Source of the DNA: Lachnospiraceae bacterium
Lineage (GTDB): Bacteria; Bacillota; Clostridia; Lachnospirales; Lachnospiraceae
Assembly (NCBI GenBank): GCA_022768465.1
Contig: JALELZ010000017.1
Coordinates: 1-64,000 of the forward strand
Length of the DNA stretch: 64,000 nucleotides
Direction: 5' to 3'
The notes under the pieces were generated by a model. That model made no database searches. It saw nothing but the letters and a program-made list of their open reading frames with translations, and was not told the origin of the DNA. The translations under genes were made by a program, and so were the position numbers. Below, piece by piece: positions 39,229-49,675 of the stretch. Position 1 is the stretch's first letter; the number at the start of each line of letters is the position of its first letter.

Positions 39229-39846
39229 TTATAATATTCCCTTATCTCTAAGTATACGCTTCATGCTGCGCAGCACCTTGCCTCTGTGGGAGATGGCATT
39301 TTTTTCTTCCTCAGAAAGCTCTCCGGATGTCTTTCCAAGCTCAGGAAGATAAAATATAGGATCATATCCGAATCCCTCTTTTCCTCTTGACTCATGCGCT
39401 ATCATTCCGGGCATTTCGTCCTCTGCATCATATCTTACTCCGTTTTCGTCTATAGCGCAGATATGGCACACAAACTGTGCGCCCCTTTCTTCGTCAGGGA
39501 TGCCGTCAAGCTTTGCAAGTATTGCCGCATTCTTTATGCTGTAATCCGTATCATGACCCATGAATCTTGCAGAATGCACTCCCGGCTCTCCTCCGAGATG
39601 ATCTATGCACAGTCCGCTGTCATCAGCCATGACTACAGTGTCATTCATTTGTCCTAAGCTGTTAAGCTTTTTATATATTTCGTCCGCCTTGATGAATGCA
39701 TTTGTGCCGAAATCCGTTCCGTTTTCTTCGGCCTCTGCAGTGAGTGAAAGATCCTTAAGTGAAAAAACCTCAGCACCGGTATCATCAAGTATGTCTTTAA
39801 TTTCTCTTATTTTTCCGGCATTGCCGGTCGCAAATACTATTCTCAT
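39229..39846 (-). CDS. XTP/dITP diphosphatase (RdgB/HAM1 family)
   Basis: 205 aa; IVFATGNAGKIREIKDIL, ADDSGLCIDHLGGEPGVHSARF, GYDPIF. Confidence 0.93.
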   Translation of the reverse strand: MRIVFATGNAGKIREIKDILDDTGAEVFSLKDLSLTAEAEENGTDFGTNAFIKADEIYKKLNSLGQMNDTVVMADDSGLCIDHLGGEPGVHSARFMGHDTDYSIKNAAILAKLDGIPDEERGAQFVCHICAIDENGVRYDAEDEMPGMIAHESRGKEGFGYDPIFYLPELGKTSGELSEEEKNAISHRGKVLRSMKRILRDKGIL

Positions 39847-40017
39847 AAAACTTTTGATTATGGATAATTTGCTCTCGAATTACCTTTTAAAAGATAACGC
39901 TAAAAGCAGATTAAGTCCATAGATTATGTAAAAAATATGTAAATTTTCGATTAAAAATACAAAACAGTAGTTAAAATGTATACATTTGTTAGCCTTGGTA
40001 TCCAAACCACTGCTGAA

Positions 40018-41241
40018 TTATATTTTTAAGTGCTCCTTATTTAAGGCAGGCGGCTTTGCTCCGAGGTATGAATAGAAGTAGGTCTTCATCATACCGTTAT
40101 ATATCTTTCTGTTTTTGTCAGCCTTCCTGCCGAGATATTTTTCGGCATCCTCCCATGCTGTGATAACATACATGCTCCAGTCATCAAGTGCCGCATAGCG
40201 GTCTCCCAAGGCCTTATAAAGCTCAGGAAGATCCTCTTTTTCTTCAAGTCGCTCTCCGTACGGCGGATTTGTAACAATGAGTCCGTATTTTTTCGGATGA
40301 CTTAAAAGAGCAACATCTCTTGACTGAAAATGTATCAGGTCCCTGACCCCGGCTCTTTCCGCATTTTCTCTCGCGGCGTAAAGCACCTCGGGATCTATAT
40401 CATACCCCTGTATATCCGTATGCTCGCCGTATTGCTTAAGGCCGTCTGACTTTAAGCCTCTTGCCTCATCATATGTCGCATACCATAAAGTCTTGTCCAT
40501 GATATTTGACCATCTTGTAGCTGCAAAGTTTCTCTCCATTCCCGGAGCGATATTTGCAGCCATCATTGCAGCCTCTATGCAGAATGTTCCGGAGCCGCAG
40601 AACGGATCAACAAGTATTCTGTCATTTCTCCACGGTGTAAGCATTAAAAGAGCTGCTGCCAGTGTCTCTGTTATAGGTGCCTTTGCGGTAAGCTTACGAT
40701 AGCCTCTCTTATGAAGGCTTTCTCCGCTCGTATCTATGCCTATGGTAATGACATCCTTATAGGCAGAAACTCTTAAGGCATAATCCGCGCCGTCCATAGG
40801 AAGTCTTTCGCCTTCTCTTTTGTATGCCTTCTGCAGTCTCTTTACTATAGCCTTCTGTATTATCGTCTGGAAATCTCTCGGTGAAAAAAGCTTTGATTTT
40901 ACCGATGCAGCCTTAGCCACCCAGATACGGCCGTTCCATGGTATAACATCCTCCCAGCTTACGGCATACACCAGCTCAAAAAGCTCATCCCAGGTATAGG
41001 CCTTGAATTCGCACACCTTAAGCAATATGCGTTCTGTTGTGCGCATAAAAATGTTGGAACGGCATATAGCCTGTGCATCTCCCTTAAAGCTCACTTTGCC
41101 GTCCGAGACCTCGCTTATTTCATAGCCTAGCCTCATTATCTCTTTTTTTGTACATGCCTCCAGTCCGAAATGACATGGAGCTATGAATTCGTATGTTTCG
41201 GATCTTCCTGCCATCTGCCTTCCTATCCTGATAAAACACAT
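40018..41241 (-). CDS. THUMP-domain class I RNA methyltransferase (RlmL/YpsC-like)
   Basis: 407 aa; VDPFCGSGTFCIEAAMMAANIAPG, LIVTNPPYGERL. Confidence 0.9.
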   Translation of the reverse strand: MCFIRIGRQMAGRSETYEFIAPCHFGLEACTKKEIMRLGYEISEVSDGKVSFKGDAQAICRSNIFMRTTERILLKVCEFKAYTWDELFELVYAVSWEDVIPWNGRIWVAKAASVKSKLFSPRDFQTIIQKAIVKRLQKAYKREGERLPMDGADYALRVSAYKDVITIGIDTSGESLHKRGYRKLTAKAPITETLAAALLMLTPWRNDRILVDPFCGSGTFCIEAAMMAANIAPGMERNFAATRWSNIMDKTLWYATYDEARGLKSDGLKQYGEHTDIQGYDIDPEVLYAARENAERAGVRDLIHFQSRDVALLSHPKKYGLIVTNPPYGERLEEKEDLPELYKALGDRYAALDDWSMYVITAWEDAEKYLGRKADKNRKIYNGMMKTYFYSYLGAKPPALNKEHLKI

Positions 41242-41293
41242 GCAGCCTGTACCGCTTTTAATGGTGCAGGCCGCTGTATATCATATCTAAATC

Positions 41294-41875
41294 TTATTTA
41301 AGTTTTATCTCTTTTATAATGTTTCCCTCAAAATCCTTAACTGTAAACTTAAGCTCATCATCAAGGATCGCATAGCTGTTTTTATAACCACCCTTAGGTA
41401 TGCTTGTTGAGCCCGGGTTAAGAAGATAAAAGCATTTATTTCCTACTGATACCTTATCAGCTGAAGGAATGTGAGTATGTCCGTGCAGCAGAATGTCTCC
41501 GTCCCCTAAGCCTGCCGGAAGGTGTTCACCCTCTCCGTTTGCATTCACCTTATGTCCGTGAGTGATATAAAACAGTCTGTCATTTAAGATTATACGCTTG
41601 CAGCCCGGTACTAACGGGAAATCAAGCACCATTTCGTCAACCTCGGCATCACAGTTTCCTCTCATGCAGACATAAACCTTGTCCTTAAGTGCATTGATAT
41701 CTGTGATGACCTTCTTCGGAAGATACTCTTCCGGAAGATCGTTTCTCGGACCGTGATACAAGATATCGCCGAGGAAAACAAAGGCATCCGCATGCTCATC
41801 CTCAAAGGCCTTAAGCATTTTTCCGCACCAATACTCCGAACCATGTATATCAGATGCTATAAGATATTTCATCAA
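41294..41875 (-). CDS. YfcE-like phosphodiesterase
   Basis: 193 aa; MKYLIASDIHGSEYW, FLGDILYHGPRND, LLHGHTHIPS. Confidence 0.9.
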   Translation of the reverse strand: MMKYLIASDIHGSEYWCGKMLKAFEDEHADAFVFLGDILYHGPRNDLPEEYLPKKVITDINALKDKVYVCMRGNCDAEVDEMVLDFPLVPGCKRIILNDRLFYITHGHKVNANGEGEHLPAGLGDGDILLHGHTHIPSADKVSVGNKCFYLLNPGSTSIPKGGYKNSYAILDDELKFTVKDFEGNIIKEIKLK

Positions 41876-42439
41876 CTATCTCCTTCTTCCGAGCAGCCAC
41901 ATTATCAGAAGCACCACAAAAAGCGGTGCCAGTACAGGGCTCAGGAAACTTAATGCCGCTCCTATTACAGAAAACAGGCACATCATAACCAGGAATACTA
42001 CTATTCCTACAAAGCATCCGTTGCCGGTTGTATATACATGCCATCTGCCGGGATTACGATTCATGCCGCTTTCGTTCGTTCCCTGCTGACCGAAGCCTCC
42101 CGTGCTGTCGGCCCTGTAAGAGCCGTTATCGTATGAAGAGTCAAATCCGCTGCTGCCGGATCCCGGTACATTGCCGCCTCCGTAGACCTCACCTGTGAAA
42201 TCAACATCGTCAGGTGTATTCGGAATACCATCGCTTCCTGATTTTGCGGCATCTATAATACTTTTTGCTATGAGCTGAGGATCACCGAGGTCATCAAGAA
42301 TGTCCTTCGATGTTCTTCCCTTGCCGAGCTCATCATCTATATAGTCGTTGTAATACCTGACATTCTTCTCCACAAATCTCTGCGGAAGCTCATATGAAAG
42401 ATATTCAGTCAGTTTCTGAAGAAATTCTCTTTTATTCAT
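41876..42439 (-). CDS. HAAS/DUF1700-like membrane-associated protein
   Basis: 187 aa; MNKREFLQKLTEYLSYELPQRFVEKNVRYYNDYIDDE...LGDPQLIAKSI. Confidence 0.7.
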   Translation of the reverse strand: MNKREFLQKLTEYLSYELPQRFVEKNVRYYNDYIDDELGKGRTSKDILDDLGDPQLIAKSIIDAAKSGSDGIPNTPDDVDFTGEVYGGGNVPGSGSSGFDSSYDNGSYRADSTGGFGQQGTNESGMNRNPGRWHVYTTGNGCFVGIVVFLVMMCLFSVIGAALSFLSPVLAPLFVVLLIMWLLGRRR

Positions 42440-42466
42440 TCGATCAATTCTATACTTTATTTATAA

Positions 42467-42512
42467 AAAAGGCATACTTCACTCAAATATTACCGGATTT
42501 CGTATGCCTTTT
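42467..42512 (-). terminator. Intrinsic terminator of aspS
   Basis: AAAAGGCATAC (467-477)/GTATGCCTTTT (502-512). Confidence 0.75.
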
Positions 42513-42545
42513 CATTAATGCATGCAGCATTGATTCCCTGACTTA

Positions 42546-44345
42546 TTATTCCTCCTCAGGGATATCTATGCAGATCGCAAGATCCTTAAGCTGCTGCTCG
42601 TCAACCTTTGCCGGAGCGCCCATCATAGCATCGGATGCATCCTTAAGCTTAGGGAATGCCATAACATCTCTGATGCTCTCTGCGCCTGCCATCCACATAG
42701 CAACTCTGTCAAGACCGTATGCAAGACCTGCGTGAGGCGGTACTCCGTATTTGAATGCTTCAAGCAGGAATCCGAACTGCTCATTTGCTCTTTCAGGTGT
42801 AAATCCGAGAACCTCGAGCATCTTCTCCTGAATGTCTGCCTGATGAATACGTACAGAACCTCCGCCTATCTCAGTTCCGTTAAGTACGATATCATAAGCC
42901 TTTGCTCTTACTCTGCCCGGGTCAGAATCGATATACTGCCAATCCTCATCCATAGGTGCTGTGAACGGATGATGCATTGCTGTAAAGCGATTCTCTTCCT
43001 CACTCCACTCTAAAAGCGGGAACTCTGTAACCCATACAAAGCGCCATGCGCTCTTATCTATTAGATCAAGTGACTTTCCGAGCTCAAGACGAACATTTCC
43101 GAGCACATTTCTTACTATATTAAGCTTGTCTGCCGCAAATACGATAAGGTCACCCTTCTCAGCTCCTACGGCCTCTATGATCCTGTCAAGTTGCTCCGGA
43201 GTCATAAACTTTGCGAATGAGCACTTATGTGAACCGTCATCGGCAGCATTTACACAAAGATATGCAAGTCCCTTGCCTCCGAAGAGCTTTGCCACCTCAA
43301 CAAGCGCATCGATCTTCTTTCTAGGCATATGTCCCTGTCCCGGAACTCTTATGGCTCTTACTGCACCGCCTGCTTCAAGTGCACTCTTAAATACAGCAAA
43401 TTCTGTATCCCTTACTGCATCAGATACATCCTGTATAGGAAGTCCGAAACGAAGATCAGGCTTATCTGAACCGTATACATCCATGGCTGTCTGCCAGGTC
43501 ATGCGCTCTATCGGAAGCTCAACATCTACATTTAAGACATCCTTGAACATGCGCTTTATAAGACCCTCATTGACTGCAATAACTGTATCAACATCGGCAA
43601 ATGAAAGCTCCATATCTATCTGTGTGAACTCAGGCTGTCTGTCAGCTCTTAAGTCCTCATCTCTGTAGCAGCGTGCAAGCTGAAAGTATCTGTCAAAGCC
43701 CGATACCATAAGAAGCTGCTTTAAAAGCTGCGGAGACTGAGGAAGTGCATAAAACTCTCCCTGATGAACTCTTGACGGCACGAGGTAATCACGTGCTCCC
43801 TCAGGAGTTGACTTGATGAAGGTCGGTGTTTCAATCTCCAAGAAACCGTTCTCTGCCATATAGTTTCTCACGCTCATAGCTAACTTTGAACGAAGTGCTA
43901 TATTCTTTTGAAGCGGTCCTCTTCTTAAATCAAGATATCTGTATTTAAGTCTGAGCTCTTCTCTTGTATTAGTTTCATCCTCTATCTGGAAAGGCAGTGT
44001 GGCTGACTCACTTAAGATACGCAGCTCCTTTGCCTCTATCTCTATAGCACCTGTTGCAATATTGGTATTGGCATCTGTACCACGGCTTCTGACATCACCT
44101 ACTACCGCGATGCAATACTCATTATGAAGTGAGCCTGCCTTTGCAAATACCTCGCTTCCGCAGATCTCTTCCTCAAATATCACCTGAATGATACCGCTTC
44201 TGTCTCTTACATCAGTGAATACAAGACCGCCCTTATTTCTGGTCTTCTGTACCCATCCCATGACTGTGACAGTTTTGCCAATATCCTCAACCGTAAACTC
44301 TGCACATCTTGCAGTTCTCTTAAGCCCCTGCATGCTTTCTGCCAT
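42546..44345 (-). CDS. aspS: Aspartyl-tRNA synthetase
   Basis: 599 aa; VMGWVQKTRNKGGLVFTDVRDRSGIIQVIF, YRDEDLRADRQPEFTQIDMEL, GLAYGLDRVAM. Confidence 0.96.
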   Translation of the reverse strand: MAESMQGLKRTARCAEFTVEDIGKTVTVMGWVQKTRNKGGLVFTDVRDRSGIIQVIFEEEICGSEVFAKAGSLHNEYCIAVVGDVRSRGTDANTNIATGAIEIEAKELRILSESATLPFQIEDETNTREELRLKYRYLDLRRGPLQKNIALRSKLAMSVRNYMAENGFLEIETPTFIKSTPEGARDYLVPSRVHQGEFYALPQSPQLLKQLLMVSGFDRYFQLARCYRDEDLRADRQPEFTQIDMELSFADVDTVIAVNEGLIKRMFKDVLNVDVELPIERMTWQTAMDVYGSDKPDLRFGLPIQDVSDAVRDTEFAVFKSALEAGGAVRAIRVPGQGHMPRKKIDALVEVAKLFGGKGLAYLCVNAADDGSHKCSFAKFMTPEQLDRIIEAVGAEKGDLIVFAADKLNIVRNVLGNVRLELGKSLDLIDKSAWRFVWVTEFPLLEWSEEENRFTAMHHPFTAPMDEDWQYIDSDPGRVRAKAYDIVLNGTEIGGGSVRIHQADIQEKMLEVLGFTPERANEQFGFLLEAFKYGVPPHAGLAYGLDRVAMWMAGAESIRDVMAFPKLKDASDAMMGAPAKVDEQQLKDLAICIDIPEEE

Positions 44346-44432
44346 GACTTTTATCTCCTGTATATGTTTATCTTTCGCTTCGGCTCATATACTTTACCGT
44401 AAGCATATATGGTCTGTTATATAAAAGCTGTA

Positions 44433-45734
44433 TTAGTGTTTAAGCTCTTCTCTGTAAATGTCTCTGAACTCTTTGTAGCCCTGTGCCGTAAGATTGTCCT
44501 TCTGGAACTTTTTGTTCTTTGCCATCCATACGGTAAGTATCTGTCTGCCGTTTGCTCTTTCTTTTCCCGCCTCGTCAAATATCTGAGCAAGTCTGTCAGC
44601 AGGCATTCCCTTTTCTATAAGCCATGCACATTTAGAATCAGAGGATATAAGCTCACTCATATCAGAATCCATAAGTATAGTCATTATACGCTCAAATCCG
44701 ATTGAAAAGCCTACAGCCGGAACATTCTGACCGGTAAATCTTCCTACCATCTTGTCGTAGCGTCCTCCGCCGCCTACAGATGATCCGAATGCCTCTGTCT
44801 TTATCTCGAATATCGTTCCTGTATAATAACCCATTCCTCTTACAAGTGTAGGATCAAATCTTACATTGATATTTCTTCCGCTTACTCCGGCAACAGATTC
44901 CATGATATCGGCAACATTCTCACCTGCCGATAATGCCTCATCACTTCCTATCTTAGCTGCAAACGCTCTTACGCCCGCAGCATCTGTTGTGAAGCTGTCA
45001 AGGATCTCTCTTAAGCGCCTGGTTTCTTCCTCGCTGCATCCCATATCCATAAGCTCTTTATCTACGCCGTCTGCGCCTATCTTATCTGCCTTATCAAGAG
45101 TTATGAGTATTTCCTCAGCCTTTGCCTCATCCATACCTGCATACTTTATAAGCTCAAAAAGGAAACGTCTGTCATTAATAACTATATAGAAGTTATATTT
45201 TGAAAAACCTATCTTTTCGAGTGCCTCGCTGGTTGCAAGCATAAGCTCCTTTTCTGCAAGATTGGTCGCATCTCCCAGAATATCAATGTCGCACTGCATG
45301 AACTGTCTGAAACGCCCCTTCTGCGGACGATCCGCTCTGAACACCGGTCCCATCTGCAGTGCCTTGAAAGGCTGTGGAAGTGAAGCTGAGTTTGCAGCAT
45401 AATATCTTGAAAGCGGAAGTGTCAGATCATATCTTAATCCTTCCTCTGTAAGAGCATCAAACGCTTCTTCTTCGTTATCCGCACCTTCTCTGATCTTTGC
45501 AAGACCTCTCCTTAAATTATCCCCGCGCTTAAGGATCTTAAAGATAAGCTTCTCATTTTCTCCGCCCTGCTTTGAAGTAAGGTTTCCTATATGCTCAACA
45601 AGCGGAGTTTCGATCTCCGTAAAGCCGTATCCTGAATATGTTTCTCTGATAATGCCCTGAAGCTTTATTCTTACTTCCATTTCTGCCGGAAGTATATCTC
45701 TCATGCCTGTAACAGGCTTTTTATTGAATGCCAT
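44433..45734 (-). CDS. hisS: Histidyl-tRNA synthetase
   Basis: 433 aa; GMRDILPAEM, LTLPLSRYYA, GMGYYTGTIFEI, VGGGGRYDKMVGRF. Confidence 0.92.
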   Translation of the reverse strand: MAFNKKPVTGMRDILPAEMEVRIKLQGIIRETYSGYGFTEIETPLVEHIGNLTSKQGGENEKLIFKILKRGDNLRRGLAKIREGADNEEEAFDALTEEGLRYDLTLPLSRYYAANSASLPQPFKALQMGPVFRADRPQKGRFRQFMQCDIDILGDATNLAEKELMLATSEALEKIGFSKYNFYIVINDRRFLFELIKYAGMDEAKAEEILITLDKADKIGADGVDKELMDMGCSEEETRRLREILDSFTTDAAGVRAFAAKIGSDEALSAGENVADIMESVAGVSGRNINVRFDPTLVRGMGYYTGTIFEIKTEAFGSSVGGGGRYDKMVGRFTGQNVPAVGFSIGFERIMTILMDSDMSELISSDSKCAWLIEKGMPADRLAQIFDEAGKERANGRQILTVWMAKNKKFQKDNLTAQGYKEFRDIYREELKH

Positions 45735-45871
45735 TTCGCCTCCGAATATCTGATATTTCGCGTCGTCAACATGTTATTATAACAAAATATAAACTAAACG
45801 TCCATATGGCCTGAAGCGGCTTTGAAACAGACTTTTTAATTATTTTTATCGCAGCCTGTGCTTATTTTCTC

Positions 45872-47398
45872 TTACTTATTCTGATAAGCCTCATAAACCT
45901 GTCTTTCAAGCTCCTTTACCGCTGCTGCGATCTGCTTATCCTTCATAATATCCGGCTGTGCTGCACCGTTCGCGTAATTTACTGTTTCTGCAGTCACACC
46001 GTCATATTCCTCAAAAGGCACCTCTATAGTCGGGGTAATGCCCTTTCCGTGTATAAGCTCTCCGCCGGGCAGTCTGTACTGCTGTGTTGTGAATTTAACA
46101 GCAGAGCCGTCGCTTAAAGGATAAAGAGACTGTACTATACCCTTTCCGAAGGTCTTTTCTCCTACTATCTGATAACCGTAATCTCTCAGTACTCCTGCAA
46201 ATATTTCCGAAGCAGATGCGGAATTTCCATTTACAACTACAACAATAGGAACATCATTGCCCCAGCCGTCTGCCGCATAATACTTGTCTGCCTCACCTAT
46301 TTTGTTTTCAATGCTGAGAAGCAGTGTTCCTGTTTCATCAGTCTCATCTCCCTCAGGAGTAAGATTTTTACCGAGACTGTATTTATTGTCCTGCTTCTTT
46401 TCATTTTTATCAGTCTTATCAGAGGTTTTTCCGTTATTGTCGGTAAGCTCTAAGCCTGCTTCCTCTTCATCTGCTGCTTTTTCAGAATTCTTACCTTCTT
46501 CGATTGTGACTAAAGGCTCAAGATCGTCCGGCAGTATCATATCAAGCATCTCAAGGCAGATATTCATATCTCCGCCGCCGTTATTTCTTAAATCTATAAC
46601 TATACCGTCAACCTGCTTATCCTCAGCAAGCTCGTCAAGCTCATCCACAAACTCCTGCATAGTTGTCTGATTGAAGGTGTTAATGCTTATATAGCCGATA
46701 TTCGTTCCGTTAATGCTGTTTTTTGGATCCGGAGCAATAGAGCCTGCTATATTGCCCTCATTCAAGACATCACTCTGAACGCTTATAGTGGTTATATTAG
46801 CTCGCTCAACAGTGAACTCTAGCTCCTTACCGTCTCTGAGCAGGGTTATATTAACAGTAGTTCCCACCTCTCCGGTAATCAGACTTACCGCAAAATCCGC
46901 ATCCTTTTGCGTAAGATCATTGCCGTCAGCCTTGATGATTATATCTCCCGGCTGAATGCCTGCCTTTGCTGCAGGACCCTCACCGTTAACAGCATTTACA
47001 AGGATCCCTCCGGTCTCCGGGTCCTTTGTTATGGTTACGCCTATTCCTACATAATTACCGTTGAGCCTCTTTTTTTCCTCATCAAATACTGATTTTGAGT
47101 AATAAGCAGAATAATTATCATCTGTGAGTCCGTACACCAGTCCGGTAAACATACCGTCCTCCATCTTCTGCTTGTCGGCATCATAAAGATAGGTATAGTT
47201 GATAAGCGATTCTATTTCCTTAAGCTTTTTATCTACCTTTATAAGATCAAGGTCATCCCCTGAATTTATAAATTTTAATGCTCCGGCTTCAAGGATCAGT
47301 ACCGCTGCCGCTCCAAGAGCTATGCCTCTTTTAAAGCCATTAAGCTTTCCTTTCTTTTTGCCGGAAGATTCATTTATTTCATTTAAGTTATTATCCAT
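45872..47398 (-). CDS. S41 family C-terminal processing peptidase
   Basis: 508 aa; PDZ domain AGIQPGDIIIKADG; IVIDLRNNGGG; catalytic VNGNSASASEIFAGVLRDY...KTFGKGIVQ. Confidence 0.93.
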   Translation of the reverse strand: MDNNLNEINESSGKKKGKLNGFKRGIALGAAAVLILEAGALKFINSGDDLDLIKVDKKLKEIESLINYTYLYDADKQKMEDGMFTGLVYGLTDDNYSAYYSKSVFDEEKKRLNGNYVGIGVTITKDPETGGILVNAVNGEGPAAKAGIQPGDIIIKADGNDLTQKDADFAVSLITGEVGTTVNITLLRDGKELEFTVERANITTISVQSDVLNEGNIAGSIAPDPKNSINGTNIGYISINTFNQTTMQEFVDELDELAEDKQVDGIVIDLRNNGGGDMNICLEMLDMILPDDLEPLVTIEEGKNSEKAADEEEAGLELTDNNGKTSDKTDKNEKKQDNKYSLGKNLTPEGDETDETGTLLLSIENKIGEADKYYAADGWGNDVPIVVVVNGNSASASEIFAGVLRDYGYQIVGEKTFGKGIVQSLYPLSDGSAVKFTTQQYRLPGGELIHGKGITPTIEVPFEEYDGVTAETVNYANGAAQPDIMKDKQIAAAVKELERQVYEAYQNK

Positions 47399-47411
47399 GA
47401 GTTATTTCCTG

Positions 47412-48743
47412 TTATGGTGAAACATAGGACATCGGATTAACATAGCTTCCGTTGATCCTTATTCCGAAATGCAGGTGAGGTCCTGTCGAATATCCGGTCG
47501 AGCCAACCGCACCGATTTTCTGACCTGCGCTTACCTCTGCTCCCTGTGATACAGCTATTGAAGACATATGCATATACACAGTGTACACACCTCCGCCGTG
47601 ACTCAGCATTACATAATTGCCGGCTGATGCGGAATATGTGGCAATGACTACTGTGCCGGAAGCTGCAGCTAATACTGAAGAGCCGCTTGCCGCACCTATA
47701 TCAACACCCTTATGGTTTGTAGATGCTCCCTCTGTAGGAGACTCACGATCTCCGAATTTAGAAGTGATGCGGCTTGAGCTTGGACACGGCCAGGTGAAGC
47801 TTATGTCACCTATTGATTTCCTGACATAGGTCTGACCTGATGCCTCAGCCTTTTTCCTTGCCGCCTCTTCTTCAGCCTTTATCTTTGCCTCCATTGCAGC
47901 TATGTTATTTTCCTCAGCCTGAATAGCCTTTTTAATTCCTGCTATATCGGCATTCATACCGGCTATGTCTGACTCAGCTGCATTTATCTTTGCATTATAG
48001 CTCTCAAGCTCTCGCTGTTTGTCCGTCTGAAGCTTTTCGACGTCAGCCTTCTGCTCATTAAGCTTTGAATTGCTGGTCTTAAGTACTTCATGCTCAGAAT
48101 TAAGCTCTTCTTCCTTGGCTTCTATCTTCTTTTTTGTATCAACATATTCATCCAGCTTGTTTCTGTCATATTCGGTAACATTGCTGATGTACTCGGCCTT
48201 GTTGATCATATCGGAAAAGCTCCCGGATCTGAATAAAGCATCCAAGAGCGACTGACTTCCGCGCTCATACATGTATTTTATCCTGAGCTTCATAGAAGCA
48301 TACTGCTTTTCCTCATCTGCTTTGGCGGCCTCAAGCTCAAGCTTTGTTGCGCTTATCTGTGCCTCTATATTTGCTATCTCCTCTGTAAGCTCATCTACCT
48401 TTGCATTGATATCCGAAAGCTCTCCGTCAAGCTTTGTTATATACTGAGCCGCGTCCTTTTTCAGCTGACTGAGCTCATCAAGCTTTTTATCAACATCATT
48501 CTTCTGGCTGTTCAGCTCATCCAGCTTCTTTTTATTTTCGTTTATTCGGTCCTTGGAATTTTTGATCTCACTTTTGGCATCGGATGTGACTGCATATGCC
48601 TTATCCGGAATAATTCCGTATACATTTCCAATGGCAGCCACAGAAAAAATCGATGCAAAAAACACAGCCTTAAGCCTTTTTTTCAGCTTGATGCCGCTAT
48701 TATCCTTTAAGCATGTGAAGTTTATGTGATTATTACGTTTCAT
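47412..48743 (-). CDS. Murein hydrolase activator / M23 peptidase (EnvC-like)
   Basis: 443 aa; long coiled coil then NHKGVDIGAASGSSVLAAASGTVV, GPHLHFGIRINGSYVNP. Confidence 0.92.
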   Translation of the reverse strand: MKRNNHINFTCLKDNSGIKLKKRLKAVFFASIFSVAAIGNVYGIIPDKAYAVTSDAKSEIKNSKDRINENKKKLDELNSQKNDVDKKLDELSQLKKDAAQYITKLDGELSDINAKVDELTEEIANIEAQISATKLELEAAKADEEKQYASMKLRIKYMYERGSQSLLDALFRSGSFSDMINKAEYISNVTEYDRNKLDEYVDTKKKIEAKEEELNSEHEVLKTSNSKLNEQKADVEKLQTDKQRELESYNAKINAAESDIAGMNADIAGIKKAIQAEENNIAAMEAKIKAEEEAARKKAEASGQTYVRKSIGDISFTWPCPSSSRITSKFGDRESPTEGASTNHKGVDIGAASGSSVLAAASGTVVIATYSASAGNYVMLSHGGGVYTVYMHMSSIAVSQGAEVSAGQKIGAVGSTGYSTGPHLHFGIRINGSYVNPMSYVSP

Positions 48744-48751
48744 TTATTAGG

Positions 48752-49675
48752 TCAAACTTTAAGATGTTTTCTGATTGTTACAAACGATACTACAAAGCCT
48801 ATTCCTACTCCGAGTGCCGTTCCGGCAAGTACAAGCTTTGGATAGATCTCATTAAACGGAATAAGCCTGGCTATATCAGAAAGTGAGCTGAGTGCCCCTG
48901 ATCTGCTGATGTAGGCTGCTGCCGATTGCTCCGCTTGGTGATAAATATAGTACATAAGCCCGAGTGGTATCACAGCTCCTATAAATCCTATGATCGTTCC
49001 TTCTATCACAAACGGAGCTCTTATCATGCCGTTAGTCGCGCCGATCATCTTCATGATCTCATTTTCGCGCTTCCTGAAATGCGCCGTAAGATTAATTGTA
49101 TTGCTGATAAGAAATACAGAAATCGCAAACAGTATTCCTATAAGTACCACTGAAACGGCATAAATGATCCTATTCAGTGATTTAAGCGCAGATACAACAG
49201 TATTTGCATAGTTGACCTCTCTGACAATGTCAAAGCTCCTTATAAATTCCGCTTCACTGTCCTGGTCCTCTATATTGTTAAGAAAAATTTCATAGCTGTC
49301 GCTGTGTGCCAGAGGGTTGTCATCTGCAAATGCTTCTGCAAGCTCCTCTGACTGTTCTCCGAAATAATCCTCTTTGAAATCCTCCCACGCCTCATCAGCC
49401 GATTTATAATTAATCTCTTTAATGCCGCCATGCTCTATGACTGCATCTCTGAAGGCTTCCTTTTCATCCATGCTGACGCCTTCATTAAAGAAGACACTGA
49501 TTCCTATCGTAGTTTCAGCATTGTATGCTATATGCTGCACATTCATTACCAGACAGTAAAAAAGGCAGAACAGGAAAATGCAGGCTGATATAGTAACTGT
49601 TGATGCGATTGAAAACAGCAGATTTTTTTTCAGATTGGATATTCCCTGACGAAAGCAGTATATGACAGTGCTCAT
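48752..49675 (-). CDS. ftsX: Cell division protein FtsX
   Basis: 307 aa; four hydrophobic helices, EIMKMIGATNGMIRAPFVIEG; adjacent to ftsE. Confidence 0.94.
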   Translation of the reverse strand: MSTVIYCFRQGISNLKKNLLFSIASTVTISACIFLFCLFYCLVMNVQHIAYNAETTIGISVFFNEGVSMDEKEAFRDAVIEHGGIKEINYKSADEAWEDFKEDYFGEQSEELAEAFADDNPLAHSDSYEIFLNNIEDQDSEAEFIRSFDIVREVNYANTVVSALKSLNRIIYAVSVVLIGILFAISVFLISNTINLTAHFRKRENEIMKMIGATNGMIRAPFVIEGTIIGFIGAVIPLGLMYYIYHQAEQSAAAYISRSGALSSLSDIARLIPFNEIYPKLVLAGTALGVGIGFVVSFVTIRKHLKV

